This document shows positions 44,982 to 53,893 of a stretch of DNA of 64,000 nucleotides, piece after piece. The DNA is taken from NCBI RefSeq assembly GCF_904528075.1, contig NZ_LR882035.1, forward strand, positions 1,116,001 through 1,180,000, written 5' to 3'. Source of the stretch: Agreia sp. COWG (GTDB taxonomy: Bacteria; Actinomycetota; Actinomycetes; Actinomycetales; Microbacteriaceae). Numbering within the stretch: position 1 is the stretch's first letter; every line of letters starts with the position of its first letter. Below the pieces are notes generated by a model. That model searched no databases and was not told the DNA's origin. It was given only the letters and a program-made list of their open reading frames with translations. A program made the translations under genes and the position numbers.

Positions 44982-46294
44982 TCCGCTGGTCCCTGCACGA
45001 GGGTCACGGTCGCCGTCTGCTCTGTCCCAGACTGGGCGGTCCCTGCCGTGCTCGTCCAGGTGACCGACACGCTGTCGCCCGGCTGGTAGTCGGCGATGGC
45101 GACGCTGAGCGAGCTCGCCGAGGTGACTGCGACGCCGTCGACGGCGGTGATCGTGTCGCCCGCCGTCAGACCGGCTGCTGCGGCCGGCCCGGACGCGAGC
45201 ACCCCGGAGACCGTCGCGCCCGCGGAGGTTCCCGTTGCGGTGGACCCCGTTCTCGTCCGAGATCCCGTTGTCGCCGCGGCGTCATCCGCCAGCGCGACCC
45301 CGAGAAAGGCCGGGTAGCCGAGGGTGATCGTGCCGGAATCGGCACCGGATGCGATCTGCTTGGCCACGGCCAGCGCATCCTCGATGGGAATGGCGAAGCC
45401 CGTGATGTCGCTGCTACCCGACGACGCCGCGGTGTCGATCCCGATGACGTCGCCGTCGCTGTTGTACAGGGGCCCGCCGGAGTCACCGGACTGGATGTCG
45501 GCATCCACCTCGATGAGACCCGTCAGCTTTTCGGCGTTGGCCCCGGACTCGTCGGTCGCCGTGATGCTCTGGTCGAGGTTGTCGACGATTCCGGTCGCCG
45601 CCGAGAGCTCGCCCGCACCGAGGGCGTTGCCGACCCCTGTGACGGTATCGCCCACGGCGACGGTGGCGGACTTGTCGATATTCGCTGTCGCGAGGCCCGA
45701 GGCGCCCTGTAGCTGCAGAACAGCGATGTCGTGAGTCGCATCGGTACCCACGACCGTCGCGGCGTAGCTGGCCCCCGACGACGCGATCGTTACGGTGATG
45801 CTCGTCGATCCGTCGATCACATGGTTGTTGGTGAGCACAGTACCGTTCGAGGTGAGAACGAGACCCGTTCCCGCGGCCTCGGCGTTCTGGTACCCCAGAA
45901 CGGTGTCGATGATCACCACGCCGACCTCCTGCGCGTCGGTCGCGCCGATGCTCGTGGTCGACGATCCTGATCCCGACGACGACCCTGATCCCGACGATGA
46001 GCCGAGTCCCGACGATTCAGATCCGAGGCTCCCGTCGCGACCCGGTCGTGGCGCGGCGAGCACGCTCTCGGTCGACGACGATGGGGAAGAGGGTGCAGCC
46101 TGCTCCTGCCCACGGACGCCGGATGTGGTTCCGATTCCGAAACCGAGGCCGGCACCGGCGATCACGAGGCCTGCCGCGATGCCGGTGATGACGATCCGCT
46201 GCGGGCTCCGTCGTCCGCGGGCGTTCTGGTGACGCGATGCCTCCGGCGCGAGCGGCTCCGGCTCGTCGGCCGGCTTCTCTCCGATGTTCTCCAC
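44978..46294 (-). CDS. HtrA/DegP-like S1C serine protease with PDZ domain
   Basis: A 438-residue membrane-anchored protease for misfolded envelope proteins. A cytosolic N-tail precedes one transmembrane helix (about residues 33-54), then a Ser/Gly-rich linker (about 60-105). The trypsin-like domain holds the triad: His in T-N-N-H-V-I near 148, Asp in H-D-I-A-V-L near 180 and Ser in S-G-D-S-G-G-P-L near 263. A PDZ domain with L-G-V/A-L and A-A-A-G-L-T-A-G-D-T-I-T-A-V-D-G-V follows from about 335. GTG 46294 is supported by GGAAGAG ten bases upstream. Confidence 0.9.
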   Translation of the reverse strand: MENIGEKPADEPEPLAPEASRHQNARGRRSPQRIVITGIAAGLVIAGAGLGFGIGTTSGVRGQEQAAPSSPSSSTESVLAAPRPGRDGSLGSESSGLGSSSGSGSSSGSGSSTTSIGATDAQEVGVVIIDTVLGYQNAEAAGTGLVLTSNGTVLTNNHVIDGSTSITVTIASSGASYAATVVGTDATHDIAVLQLQGASGLATANIDKSATVAVGDTVTGVGNALGAGELSAATGIVDNLDQSITATDESGANAEKLTGLIEVDADIQSGDSGGPLYNSDGDVIGIDTAASSGSSDITGFAIPIEDALAVAKQIASGADSGTITLGYPAFLGVALADDAAATTGSRTRTGSTATGTSAGATVSGVLASGPAAAAGLTAGDTITAVDGVAVTSASSLSVAIADYQPGDSVSVTWTSTAGTAQSGTEQTATVTLVQGPAD

Positions 46295-46412
46295 GATGAT
46301 TCTCTTCCTTGCGGGCTGTGTCGCCCTGCTCAGAATTGATTCCACTGCCTGCTGCTCTGGGTGCGCCCTGAGCCGGCTATGAACCGGCAAAGCACTCGCT
46401 GGGGGAGGGCTG

Positions 46413-47297
46413 TCAGCGTGCGGGGACCCGCACCATGCCCTCCTGGGCGATGCTCGCGAGCAGCACACCGGTGCGAGAGTAGATGCGTCCGAGTGAGAGG
46501 CCGCGTCCGCCGTGCGCGCTTGGCGACTCCTGCACGTAGAGCATCCACTCGTCGACGCGGCCGAACCGGTGCCACCACATGGCATGGTCGAGGCTGGCTG
46601 CCTTCAGCCCGGGAGTGCTCCAGGAGGTGCCGTGGCGACGGATGATCGGCTCCAAGATCGTGTAGTCGCTCGCGTATGCGAGAGCGGCACGATGCAGGTT
46701 GGGATCGTCGGGCAGACTGCCCAGGGTCTTCATCCACACGGCTTGGTGGCCCACGGGCGTACCTTCCACCGAGAGATAGAGGGGTGAATCGACATGGCGC
46801 ATGTCGAATGGCCGCGCGGTCGACCAGAATCGGGCAACAGGATGCTCGACACCCGCCAGCCGCTCGGCGGTGCTGGGAAGATCTTCGGGCGCAGGCAGAT
46901 CGGCCGGCATGTCGATTTGATGCTCCAGTCCGTCATCCTCCGTCTGGAACGAGCCGATGAGCGACAGGATCGGGATGCCGTCCTGATAGGCCTGCGTACG
47001 CCGCGTGGCGAACGAGCGCCCGTCGTGGATACGGTCGACGGCGAAGGTGATCGGCTTGTTCACGTCGCCGGGCCTCAGAAAGTAGCCGTGCATCGAGTGC
47101 ACCACCCTGTCTTCAGGCACCGTGCGCATCGCCGCGGTGATCGACTGCGCGAGCACCTGTCCGCCGAAAACGCGACCCTGCGGCATCCACTGCGAGGGAC
47201 CGGTGAAGATGTCCTCGTTCGTGCGGGCGCCCGTATCGGTGAGGTCGAGCGCGGCGAGCAGCCCCTCGAGCGGTGTCGTGTCACGTGGCTCGGTCAT
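46413..47297 (-). CDS. tesB: Acyl-CoA thioesterase II (TesB)
   Basis: TesB hydrolyses medium- and long-chain acyl-CoA. The 294-residue double-hotdog protein shows G-R-V-F-G-G-Q-V-L-A-Q-S near residues 40-51, V-H-S-M-H-G-Y-F-L-R-P-G near 66-77, R-D-/H-D-G-R-S-F-A-T-R-R near 90-99 and the C-terminal catalytic region with A-S-L-D-H-A-M-W-W-H-R near 243-253. The ATG at 47297 has GGAGG five bases upstream, so it is preferred over a TTG twelve bases earlier. Divergent from the neighbouring plus-strand gene. Confidence 0.9.
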   Translation of the reverse strand: MTEPRDTTPLEGLLAALDLTDTGARTNEDIFTGPSQWMPQGRVFGGQVLAQSITAAMRTVPEDRVVHSMHGYFLRPGDVNKPITFAVDRIHDGRSFATRRTQAYQDGIPILSLIGSFQTEDDGLEHQIDMPADLPAPEDLPSTAERLAGVEHPVARFWSTARPFDMRHVDSPLYLSVEGTPVGHQAVWMKTLGSLPDDPNLHRAALAYASDYTILEPIIRRHGTSWSTPGLKAASLDHAMWWHRFGRVDEWMLYVQESPSAHGGRGLSLGRIYSRTGVLLASIAQEGMVRVPAR

Positions 47298-47345
47298 TGA
47301 GGCCTCCAATATCAGCGTTCCCAGTGAAGTAGTTTAGACAGCGAG

Positions 47346-48002
47346 ATGGTTCAGTCATTCGCCCTAGTCGATTCGCCCTCGCTGGGCGACCTCAAAGTGT
47401 TCCTCGGCCGTTCCGCCAGGCTGGGCCAGGGCGGTGTGCGCCTCATCGGGGGTTCCGGCGTTCTCGCGGTGTATGCGCCGGTACTGCATCCCCGTGGCCT
47501 GCTCGACGACGCGCCGACCGTGCTCGGCCTCCGCACGTTCGCGCTTGCCGAGATGACGGAGTTCGACGCCGTGGTCTCCGCGCGCCAGCTGCTCGACAGG
47601 CTCGCGTTGCTGTCCGTCACGGTCAACGCCGACGACGGTCCCATCGGCGTGCTCATCCCTCCGCCAGAAACCTCGCCGGCCTGGGTCGGCATCTCACCGC
47701 CACGCGGGGGCTGGTTGGCCATGGGCGAGGTGCCCTCCTCGGTTCTCGAGTCTGCGGCCAGGGCGGGCGTCGCCGAGGTCGCCGAGGCGCTTCCTGCCGA
47801 CCCGGGCGAGCAGCTCGTGCACAAGGTTCGCAGCCAGGTGTGGGGCAGGGCGATATCGGATGTCGTGCCGCGGCTTCCTGCGGGCGTCGGACTGGCCGCC
47901 GACAGCCTGGGCTTTCTGCGCACCGACGAACCTGCCCGCATCTTCTCGTCGGGTGCGTGGACAAGAGTGTCGACGAAGCGCGGCCACGTGCTCTCCCGCT
48001 GA
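47346..48002 (+). CDS. Conserved actinobacterial protein, function unknown
   Basis: A 218-residue soluble protein. Recognisable blocks are L-G-D-L-K-V-F-L-G-R-S-A-R near residues 13-25, G-V-R-L-I-G-G-S-G-V-L-A-V-Y near 30-43, L-G-L-R-T-F-A-L near 60-67 and the C-terminal V-W-G-R-A-I with L-G-F-L near 168-190. I have seen this arrangement annotated only as hypothetical in actinobacteria. No metal or nucleotide motif is present. The ATG is preceded by TTTAGACA five bases upstream, close to the leaderless geometry seen elsewhere. Confidence 0.65.
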   Translation: MVQSFALVDSPSLGDLKVFLGRSARLGQGGVRLIGGSGVLAVYAPVLHPRGLLDDAPTVLGLRTFALAEMTEFDAVVSARQLLDRLALLSVTVNADDGPIGVLIPPPETSPAWVGISPPRGGWLAMGEVPSSVLESAARAGVAEVAEALPADPGEQLVHKVRSQVWGRAISDVVPRLPAGVGLAADSLGFLRTDEPARIFSSGAWTRVSTKRGHVLSR

Positions 48003-48065
48003 GGCACTCGTCTCCTGCGGTCGCCTCACGGCTACGGGCTCGGCGGCACGGCTCGCCCTCCGCGA

Positions 48066-48512
48066 CTAGTCGTCGAAGGTATTCACCATCGCGTGTGCGG
48101 CGCGCTCCAGATATCCCCAGAGGGTGGCGTCCTGCAGCGGGGGCAGTTCGAGCGAGTCGACGGCGGCGCGCATGTGCAGGAGCCACCTGTCCCTGGCGTC
48201 GGGGTTCACCTTGAAGGGCATGTGCCGCATCCGGAGCCTCGGATGACCGCGTTCCTCGCTGTACGTTCCCGGCCCGCCCCAGTACTGCTCGAGGAAGCCG
48301 GTGAGGCGCTGGATGGCCCCCTCGTGGTCTTCTTCGGGGTACATGTCGGTGAGTACCTGGTCGGTGGCCACACCGGCGTAGAAGGCTCGCACCAGCCGCT
48401 CGAACGTCGGTCGGCCGCCCACCTGCTCGTAGAACGAACCGAGGGCGGAATCGCCGTGCTCCGAGACGCGCAGGGTGACGGGAGAGGCGATCGGCTCACC
48501 GGGATTCGACAT
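48066..48512 (-). CDS. glbO: Truncated haemoglobin, group II (GlbO-like)
   Basis: A 148-residue truncated globin that binds haem and dioxygen or nitric oxide. It shows the 2/2 fold signatures S-F-Y-E-Q-V-G-G near residues 26-33, V-R-A-F-Y near 41-45, D-M-Y-P-E-E-D near 56-62, the W-G-G-P region near 78-81 and the proximal His in L-R-M-R-H-M-P-F near 93-100. The group II features Y-W-G-G-P-x-T-Y-S-E-x-R-G-H-P are intact. It overlaps the upstream mscS-like gene by one base and is co-expressed with it. Confidence 0.9.
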   Translation of the reverse strand: MSNPGEPIASPVTLRVSEHGDSALGSFYEQVGGRPTFERLVRAFYAGVATDQVLTDMYPEEDHEGAIQRLTGFLEQYWGGPGTYSEERGHPRLRMRHMPFKVNPDARDRWLLHMRAAVDSLELPPLQDATLWGYLERAAHAMVNTFDD

Positions 48513-49558
48513 CAGTCCTCCGTCTTCTTGGTGCCGCGGGTGCCCCGAGTGGCGGGTGCGCCGGGCTCGCCGACACGCGTGGTGTGCTCGTCGACGGTGG
48601 TGTTCAGCGGCACGGGCTTCGTCTTCGGGGTGCGGGCGCCGGTCACGCTCGCGGCACCCTCGAAGCCGGTCAGCACGATGCTGTTGAGGGCGGGAAGGCG
48701 CACCTCCATCTCGTCGAGCGCGCTCTTCAGCCGCATCCGCAGTTCGCGGGCGACCGTGTCCTTCGCCGACGTGCGGGTCTTCACGACCAGCCGGATGACG
48801 AGGGCCTCTGCCGAGATCGACTCTAGGCCCCAGATCTCGGGCTTCTCCATGATGAGGCTGCGGTACTTGGGATTGGCGGCGAGTTCGACGGCGGTGCCGA
48901 GCATCTTCTCCTGCACGGCGTCGACGTCGGTGTCATACGGAACGGCGAGGTCGATGATGACCCTCGCCCAGCCCTGGGACATGTTGCCGACCCGCAGGAT
49001 CTCGCCGTTTCGCACGAACCACAGGGTTCCGTTGACGTCGCGCACCTGGGTGATGCGGATGCCCACGGCCTCGACGACGCCCGTCGCCGGTCCGAGGTCG
49101 ACGACGTCACCGACGCCGAGCTGGTCCTCCATCACCATGAAGAGCCCGTTCAGCACGTCCTTCACGATGTTCTGCGCTCCGAAACCGAGGCCGGCGCCGA
49201 GGGCTGCCGTGAGGATCGCGAGAGAGCCGATGATCGACGCGTCGATGGTCGTGACGATGAGAATCAGCGTGACCACCACGATCGTCACGTTGACCATGTT
49301 GGTGAGCACCGTGCCCAGCGTGCGGGTGCGTTGAACGACGCGCACAGCGGCCAGGGGAGAGGCGATGAGCGCCTGCGTGTCCTGCACGTTCTGCTTCTTC
49401 TTCACACCGGAGACGACTTGCGTCACCACGCGCTTGATCACGAAGAGCAGCACGAGCCTGATGACGAATGCCAGCGCCACGATGATGATGACGTTGATCG
49501 GTTTGCTCCAGTCCTCCACGAAGGAGTTGAAGCCTGCCCAGAATGCATCCCAGTCCAT
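48512..49558 (-). CDS. Small-conductance mechanosensitive channel (MscS family)
   Basis: A 348-residue MscS-type channel that releases solutes after osmotic downshock. Three N-terminal hydrophobic segments (about residues 20-45, 75-100, 103-130) end in the pore helix L-G-A-G-L-G-F-G-A-Q-N-I-V-K-D near 115-129. The beta domain follows with D-Q-L-G-V-G-D-V-V-D-L and V-R-N-G-E-I-L, then an alpha/beta domain and a disordered Pro/Thr tail. It is followed by glbO with a one-base overlap. A TAGGGT box lies seven bases before the ATG. Confidence 0.9.
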   Translation of the reverse strand: MDWDAFWAGFNSFVEDWSKPINVIIIVALAFVIRLVLLFVIKRVVTQVVSGVKKKQNVQDTQALIASPLAAVRVVQRTRTLGTVLTNMVNVTIVVVTLILIVTTIDASIIGSLAILTAALGAGLGFGAQNIVKDVLNGLFMVMEDQLGVGDVVDLGPATGVVEAVGIRITQVRDVNGTLWFVRNGEILRVGNMSQGWARVIIDLAVPYDTDVDAVQEKMLGTAVELAANPKYRSLIMEKPEIWGLESISAEALVIRLVVKTRTSAKDTVARELRMRLKSALDEMEVRLPALNSIVLTGFEGAASVTGARTPKTKPVPLNTTVDEHTTRVGEPGAPATRGTRGTKKTED

Positions 49559-49611
49559 TCGACCCACCCTACCGATCGAGTTTCACCGATGTCTGTGCGC
49601 CCTGACCCGCA

Positions 49612-49685
49612 CGGATGAGGAAAAAACACGACACGCCGCCCTCGTGGTTCGAAGGGGCGGCGTGTCGCAGTTATTTCCTCATCCG
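49612..49685 (-). terminator. Nested double hairpin terminator after pepN
   Basis: Outer 12-bp arms (49612-49623/49674-49685, CGGATGAGGAAA and complement) enclose an inner 12-bp stem (49629-49640/49656-49667, CGACACGCCGCC and complement). On the minus strand the inner stem is followed by TGTTTTTT, a textbook intrinsic terminator for pepN. Confidence 0.85.
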
Positions 49686-49707
49686 CGAAAGGGTGAGGGC
49701 GGGGTTG

Positions 49708-52257
49708 CTACTCCGCGTCGCGGGCCTGGGCCGCGATGGCGCGGTCGACGCCGGCGAGGTTCTCGACCACGAGGCGCCGGAGCGCCGGCGGCTGCTCGGT
49801 GTTCGCGTCGAGCCACGCCTGGGTCGCGTCGCGCAGCGCGCTGTTGGCCAGAGCGGCGGGGTAGAGACCGGTGATCAATGACGACGAGATGCCGTAGCTG
49901 CGCGTCTCCCAGATCGACACGAGGGCGTCGAAGTAGCGGGCGACGAACGGCTCCAGCAGGCTCGTGTCGTGTGCGCGCTGGAAACCCTGCGCCGTGGCTC
50001 GAACGATCGCGTTGGGGGCCGTGTCGGTCTCGACGAGCGAGGCCCAGGCGGCGTCCTTGCCCTCCGCCGTCGGCATGGCGGCCGAGGCGGCCGCGGCCGA
50101 CTGGGCGCCGGATGCCGTGTTGTCGTTCTCGAGGGCCGCCGCGATCTCGGTCTGGCCGGCCTTTCCTCCGGCGACGAGGGCGATCAGCAGCTCCCAGCGC
50201 AGATCGGTGTCGACCTCCAGCCCGTCGAGGCGGGTGTCGCCGTCGAGCAAGGACTGCACGGTCGCCAGCTGTGCGTCGGTCGAGGCGAGCGAGGCGAAGA
50301 AGCGCACGAACTGGAACTGCGCGTCGGAGCCGGCCTCGGCCCGCTGCGCGAGCGAGTAGAGCTCGTCTGCCGACACCTCGACGACCTCGGCGCGGGCATC
50401 CGGTGCCACGTAGCTCGTGGCCGTGAGAACCAGCTGGTTCAGGGCCGTGCGCAGCGTGGTGCTCTCGGTCTCGGTGGCGACGTTTCCGAGCACGAGGCGC
50501 ACGAAATCGCGGCCGCGGGTCTCGGCGTCGCGCGTCGAATCCCAGGCGGAACCCCACAGGATCGCCCTGGCGAGCGGGCTCGTCACGGCGGCGAGCGAGG
50601 TCATGGCGACCGCCAGCGAGGCGTCGTCGAGGCGCACCTTCGCATAGGCCAGGTCGTCGTCGTTCAAGAGCACGAGGTCGGGGCGCGCGATGCCCGCGAG
50701 CTGGGGAACCTCGGTGCGCTCGCCGTCGACATCGAGCTCGACCCGGTGCGTGCGCACCAGGGCGTCACCGGCGAACGAGTAGAAGCCGATCGCGAGGCGG
50801 TGCGGGCGAATCGTGGGGTGGGCCTCGATGGCCTCCTGCAGCACGGCGAACGACGTGATGACGCCCTCGTCGTCGGTCTCGACGACCGGGCGAAGCGTGT
50901 TGACGCCGGCGGTCTCGAGCCAGAGCTTCGACCACTCGCCGAGGTCGCGGCCGCTGGTGGACTCGAGCTCCGTGAGCAGGTCGACGAGCTCGGTGTTGCC
51001 GAAGGCGTGCTTGGCGAAGTACTGCGCGACGCCGGCCATGAACTCGGTCTGGCCGACCCACGCGACGAGCTGCTTCAGCACCGACGCACCCTTGGCGTAG
51101 GTGATGCCATCGAAGTTCACCTGCACGTCTTCGAGGTCGTTGATGGTCGCGACGATGGGGTGCGTCGACGGCAGCTGATCCTGACGGTAGGCCCAACTCT
51201 TCTCCGTCGAGGCGAAGGTGGCCCAGGCCTCTGTCCACTCGGTCGCGTCGGCGGTGGCGAGGGTGGACATGTACTCGGCGAACGACTCGTTCAGCCAGAG
51301 GTCGTTCCACCAGCGCATGGTCACGAGGTCGCCGAACCACATGTGGGCGAGCTCGTGCAGCACGGTGACCACGCGGCGCTCCCGCACGGCGTCGGTGACC
51401 TTGGAGCGGAAGACGTAGGTCTCGGTGAACGTGACGGCGCCCGCGTTCTCCATGGCCCCGGCATTGAACTCGGGCACGAAGAGCTGATCGTACTTGTCGA
51501 AGGGGTAGGGATAGGAGAACTGCGTCTCGTAGAACTCGAAGCCCTGGCGGGTCTTCTCGAAGATGTAGTCCGCGTCCATGTACTGCGACAGCGAGGCGCG
51601 CGAGAACACACCGAGTGGGATGGTGCGGCCGTCGCTCGACGTCAGCTCGCTGCGCTCCACCACGTAGGGACCGGCGATGAGCGCGGTGATGTACGACGAG
51701 ATGCGCGGGGTGGGCTCGAAGCTCCACGTCGCCTTGTCGGTGCCCTCGACGGCGACCGGTTCGGGCGTCGGCTGGTTCGACACGACCTGCCAGTAGGCGG
51801 GGGCCGTCACGGCGAACGAGAACGTCGCCTTCAGGTCGGGCTGCTCGAACACGGCGAACATGCGGCGCGAGTCGGGCACCTCGAACTGGCTGTAGAGGTA
51901 GACCTCGCCGTCGACGGGGTCGACGAAGCGGTGCAGGCCCTCACCCGTGTTGGTGTACTCGGCGTCGGCGTCGACGACGAGCACGTTCTCTTCTTTCAGG
52001 CCGTCGAGCCGGATGCGCACACCGTCGCTGACGGCGGCCGCGTCGAGCGTCTCGCCGTTGAGCGTCACCGAGTGCACGGACCGGGTGATGGCGTCGATGA
52101 ACGTCGATGCTCCCGCGCTGGCGGTGAAGTTCACGGTCGTCGTCGACCGGAACGTCTCGGCGCCCTGCGTGAGGTCGAGTACGACGTCGTAGTGCGAGAC
52201 GGCGACGATCGCAGCGCGCTCCTGGGCTTCGACGCGGGTGAGGTTTTCTCCGGGCAC
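49708..52257 (-). CDS. pepN: Aminopeptidase N (M1 family)
   Basis: PepN is a cytosolic zinc aminopeptidase that removes N-terminal residues from peptides. The 849-residue protein has the substrate-binding G-A-M-E-N near residue 264, the zinc site H-E-L-A-H with the third ligand in N-E-S-F-A-E-Y (about residues 300-330), and a long helical ERAP1-like C-terminal domain, as in actinobacterial PepN. The GTG at 52257 has AAGGAAG upstream and gives the usual P-G-E-N-L-T-R opening; a longer open frame upstream reads through the divergent rpiB promoter region and is rejected. Confidence 0.95.
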   Translation of the reverse strand: MPGENLTRVEAQERAAIVAVSHYDVVLDLTQGAETFRSTTTVNFTASAGASTFIDAITRSVHSVTLNGETLDAAAVSDGVRIRLDGLKEENVLVVDADAEYTNTGEGLHRFVDPVDGEVYLYSQFEVPDSRRMFAVFEQPDLKATFSFAVTAPAYWQVVSNQPTPEPVAVEGTDKATWSFEPTPRISSYITALIAGPYVVERSELTSSDGRTIPLGVFSRASLSQYMDADYIFEKTRQGFEFYETQFSYPYPFDKYDQLFVPEFNAGAMENAGAVTFTETYVFRSKVTDAVRERRVVTVLHELAHMWFGDLVTMRWWNDLWLNESFAEYMSTLATADATEWTEAWATFASTEKSWAYRQDQLPSTHPIVATINDLEDVQVNFDGITYAKGASVLKQLVAWVGQTEFMAGVAQYFAKHAFGNTELVDLLTELESTSGRDLGEWSKLWLETAGVNTLRPVVETDDEGVITSFAVLQEAIEAHPTIRPHRLAIGFYSFAGDALVRTHRVELDVDGERTEVPQLAGIARPDLVLLNDDDLAYAKVRLDDASLAVAMTSLAAVTSPLARAILWGSAWDSTRDAETRGRDFVRLVLGNVATETESTTLRTALNQLVLTATSYVAPDARAEVVEVSADELYSLAQRAEAGSDAQFQFVRFFASLASTDAQLATVQSLLDGDTRLDGLEVDTDLRWELLIALVAGGKAGQTEIAAALENDNTASGAQSAAAASAAMPTAEGKDAAWASLVETDTAPNAIVRATAQGFQRAHDTSLLEPFVARYFDALVSIWETRSYGISSSLITGLYPAALANSALRDATQAWLDANTEQPPALRRLVVENLAGVDRAIAAQARDAE

Positions 52258-52388
52258 GGGTGACTTCCTTATGTCTTCGTAGCAGGTGGCACAATCGGGC
52301 TCGTGGCCTGACGCCATATGACCGAACCAGCCTAGTCCTGCCGCTTTGCGCTGCGTCACAGGGCGGTCTTGGGGTGCGTCCTCCTCGG

Positions 52389-52394
52389 TAAAGT
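52389..52394 (+). promoter_or_regulatory. -10 box TAAAGT for rpiB, leaderless geometry
   Basis: TAAAGT plus six bases reaches the ATG at 52401; it heads the rpiB-nei-paiB-amidohydrolase gene run. Confidence 0.55.
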
Positions 52395-52400
52395 GGTGCC

Positions 52401-52892
52401 ATGCGCATCCACATCGCCACGGATCATGCCGGCCTCGATTTCTCCCGCACCATCCAGGAGCACCTCTCATCCCGTGGCCACGATGTCACCGACCACGGTC
52501 CGACGAGCTACGACCCGATCGACGACTACCCGTCGTTCTGCATCAACGCGGCGCAGGCCGTCGTGCTCGACCAGAGCGCGGGGCTCCAGGCTCTCGGCGT
52601 CGTCTTCGGCGGCTCGGGCAATGGCGAGCAGATTGCGGCGAACAAGGTGAGGGGCGTGCGCGCGGCGCTGGTCTGGAACCACTCGACCGCCGTTCTCGCG
52701 CGTCAGCACAATGACGCGAATGTCATCTCGATCGGCGCCAGGCAGCACACCGTCGACGAGGCGATGAGTTTGATCGACGCGTTCGTCGACGAGCCGTTCT
52801 CCCTCGAAGAGAGGCACGTTCGCCGCATCGCGCAGCTCACCGAGTACGAGGCGACGGGCGCCATCTCCGGCCACGTCGTCGACCCCGCCTAG
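52401..52892 (+). CDS. rpiB: Ribose-5-phosphate isomerase B
   Basis: RpiB interconverts ribose 5-phosphate and ribulose 5-phosphate in the pentose phosphate pathway. The 163-residue protein has the RpiB/LacA opening I-A-T-D-H-A-G near residues 4-10, the loop F-G-G-S-G-N-G-E near 71-78 and R-A-A-L-V-W-N near 87-93. Actinobacterial RpiB enzymes use a Glu rather than the catalytic Cys of the E. coli protein, and here the S-G-N-G-E loop fits that form. The next gene starts 12 bp after the stop. Confidence 0.92.
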   Translation: MRIHIATDHAGLDFSRTIQEHLSSRGHDVTDHGPTSYDPIDDYPSFCINAAQAVVLDQSAGLQALGVVFGGSGNGEQIAANKVRGVRAALVWNHSTAVLARQHNDANVISIGARQHTVDEAMSLIDAFVDEPFSLEERHVRRIAQLTEYEATGAISGHVVDPA

Positions 52893-52904
52893 GCTCTACC
52901 GGTC

Positions 52905-53891
52905 ATGCCAGAGGGTCATTCCGTTCATCGCATCACGCGGCAGTTCGCCAGGCACTTCGTCGGGCACAGGGTGACGTCGTGGTCCCCGCAGGGTCGCTTC
53001 GCCGAAGGGGCCGCCGTCATCGACGGCCGCGAGATGGTCGACGCGAAGGCGGTCGGCAAGCAGATGTTCCTCGAGTTCGAGGGCGGAGTGTTGCTGAGGG
53101 TGCATCTCGGCATCTACGGTGCCTGGGATTTCGCAGGCGACGTCACGCGCGACGCGACCGTCGCCAGCGCTCAGGGGCGCATGGGCCAGACCAACCAGCG
53201 CGGCACGGTCGTCGATGCCGACGGCGAAGACTCCCTGGCGAGCATCGGTGCTCCGCGCAGGGCGAGGCTGCGCATGAGCGAGCAAGAGAACGCAGGAGAC
53301 GACATCACCGAGTGGCCGCCCGAGCCGGTCGGCGCCGTGCGCGTGCGGCTGCTCACCGACGAGGCCGTGGCTGATCTTCGCGGCCCGACCGCCTGCGAGA
53401 TTCTGGATGCGGCCCAGGTGGCCGCAGTGATCGCCAAGGCCGGCCCAGACCCCCTGCTCGAGACCACGCCGCGCGCGAAGAAGGCTGCCGAGGAGCGCTT
53501 CGTCGCAGCGGTGCGTAAGAAGCCCACACCGATCGGCCAGCTGCTGATGGACCAGTCGGTCGTGAGCGGGATCGGCAACGTCTATCGTGCGGAGCTGTTG
53601 TTCCGGGCCAGACTCAACCCGCACACCCCGGGCAAGCTCGTGCCGGAGGAGACCATTCGTGCCCTGTGGAAGGACTGGACCAAGCTGCTCGGCATCGGCG
53701 TCGAGACCGGCCAGATGATGACGATGGACAGGTTGAGCCGGGCCGACTACCAGAAGGCGCTCGCTAAGCGTGACGACAGGCACTGGGTCTATAAGCGCGA
53801 GGGCCTGCCGTGCCGAGTCTGCGGAACGAACATCGTCGTCGAGATGATGGCGAGCCGAAAGCTCTACTGGTGCCCGAAGGACCAGGCCTGA
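52905..53891 (+). CDS. nei: Fpg/Nei-family DNA glycosylase (endonuclease VIII-like)
   Basis: A 328-residue bifunctional glycosylase/AP lyase that removes oxidised pyrimidines from DNA. It starts M-P-E-G-H-S-V-H, giving the catalytic Pro2 and Glu3; a Lys in A-V-G-K-Q near residue 52 contacts the phosphate; the helix-two-turn-helix is Q-S-V-V-S-G-I-G-N-V-Y-R near 215-226; the C-terminal zinc finger C-R-V-C-G to W-C-P-K-D ends the protein, although only three Cys are evident by eye. The H-S-V-H start is typical of actinobacterial Nei1/Nei2. It is close-packed with rpiB and paiB. Confidence 0.9.
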   Translation: MPEGHSVHRITRQFARHFVGHRVTSWSPQGRFAEGAAVIDGREMVDAKAVGKQMFLEFEGGVLLRVHLGIYGAWDFAGDVTRDATVASAQGRMGQTNQRGTVVDADGEDSLASIGAPRRARLRMSEQENAGDDITEWPPEPVGAVRVRLLTDEAVADLRGPTACEILDAAQVAAVIAKAGPDPLLETTPRAKKAAEERFVAAVRKKPTPIGQLLMDQSVVSGIGNVYRAELLFRARLNPHTPGKLVPEETIRALWKDWTKLLGIGVETGQMMTMDRLSRADYQKALAKRDDRHWVYKREGLPCRVCGTNIVVEMMASRKLYWCPKDQA

Positions 53892-53893
53892 TC

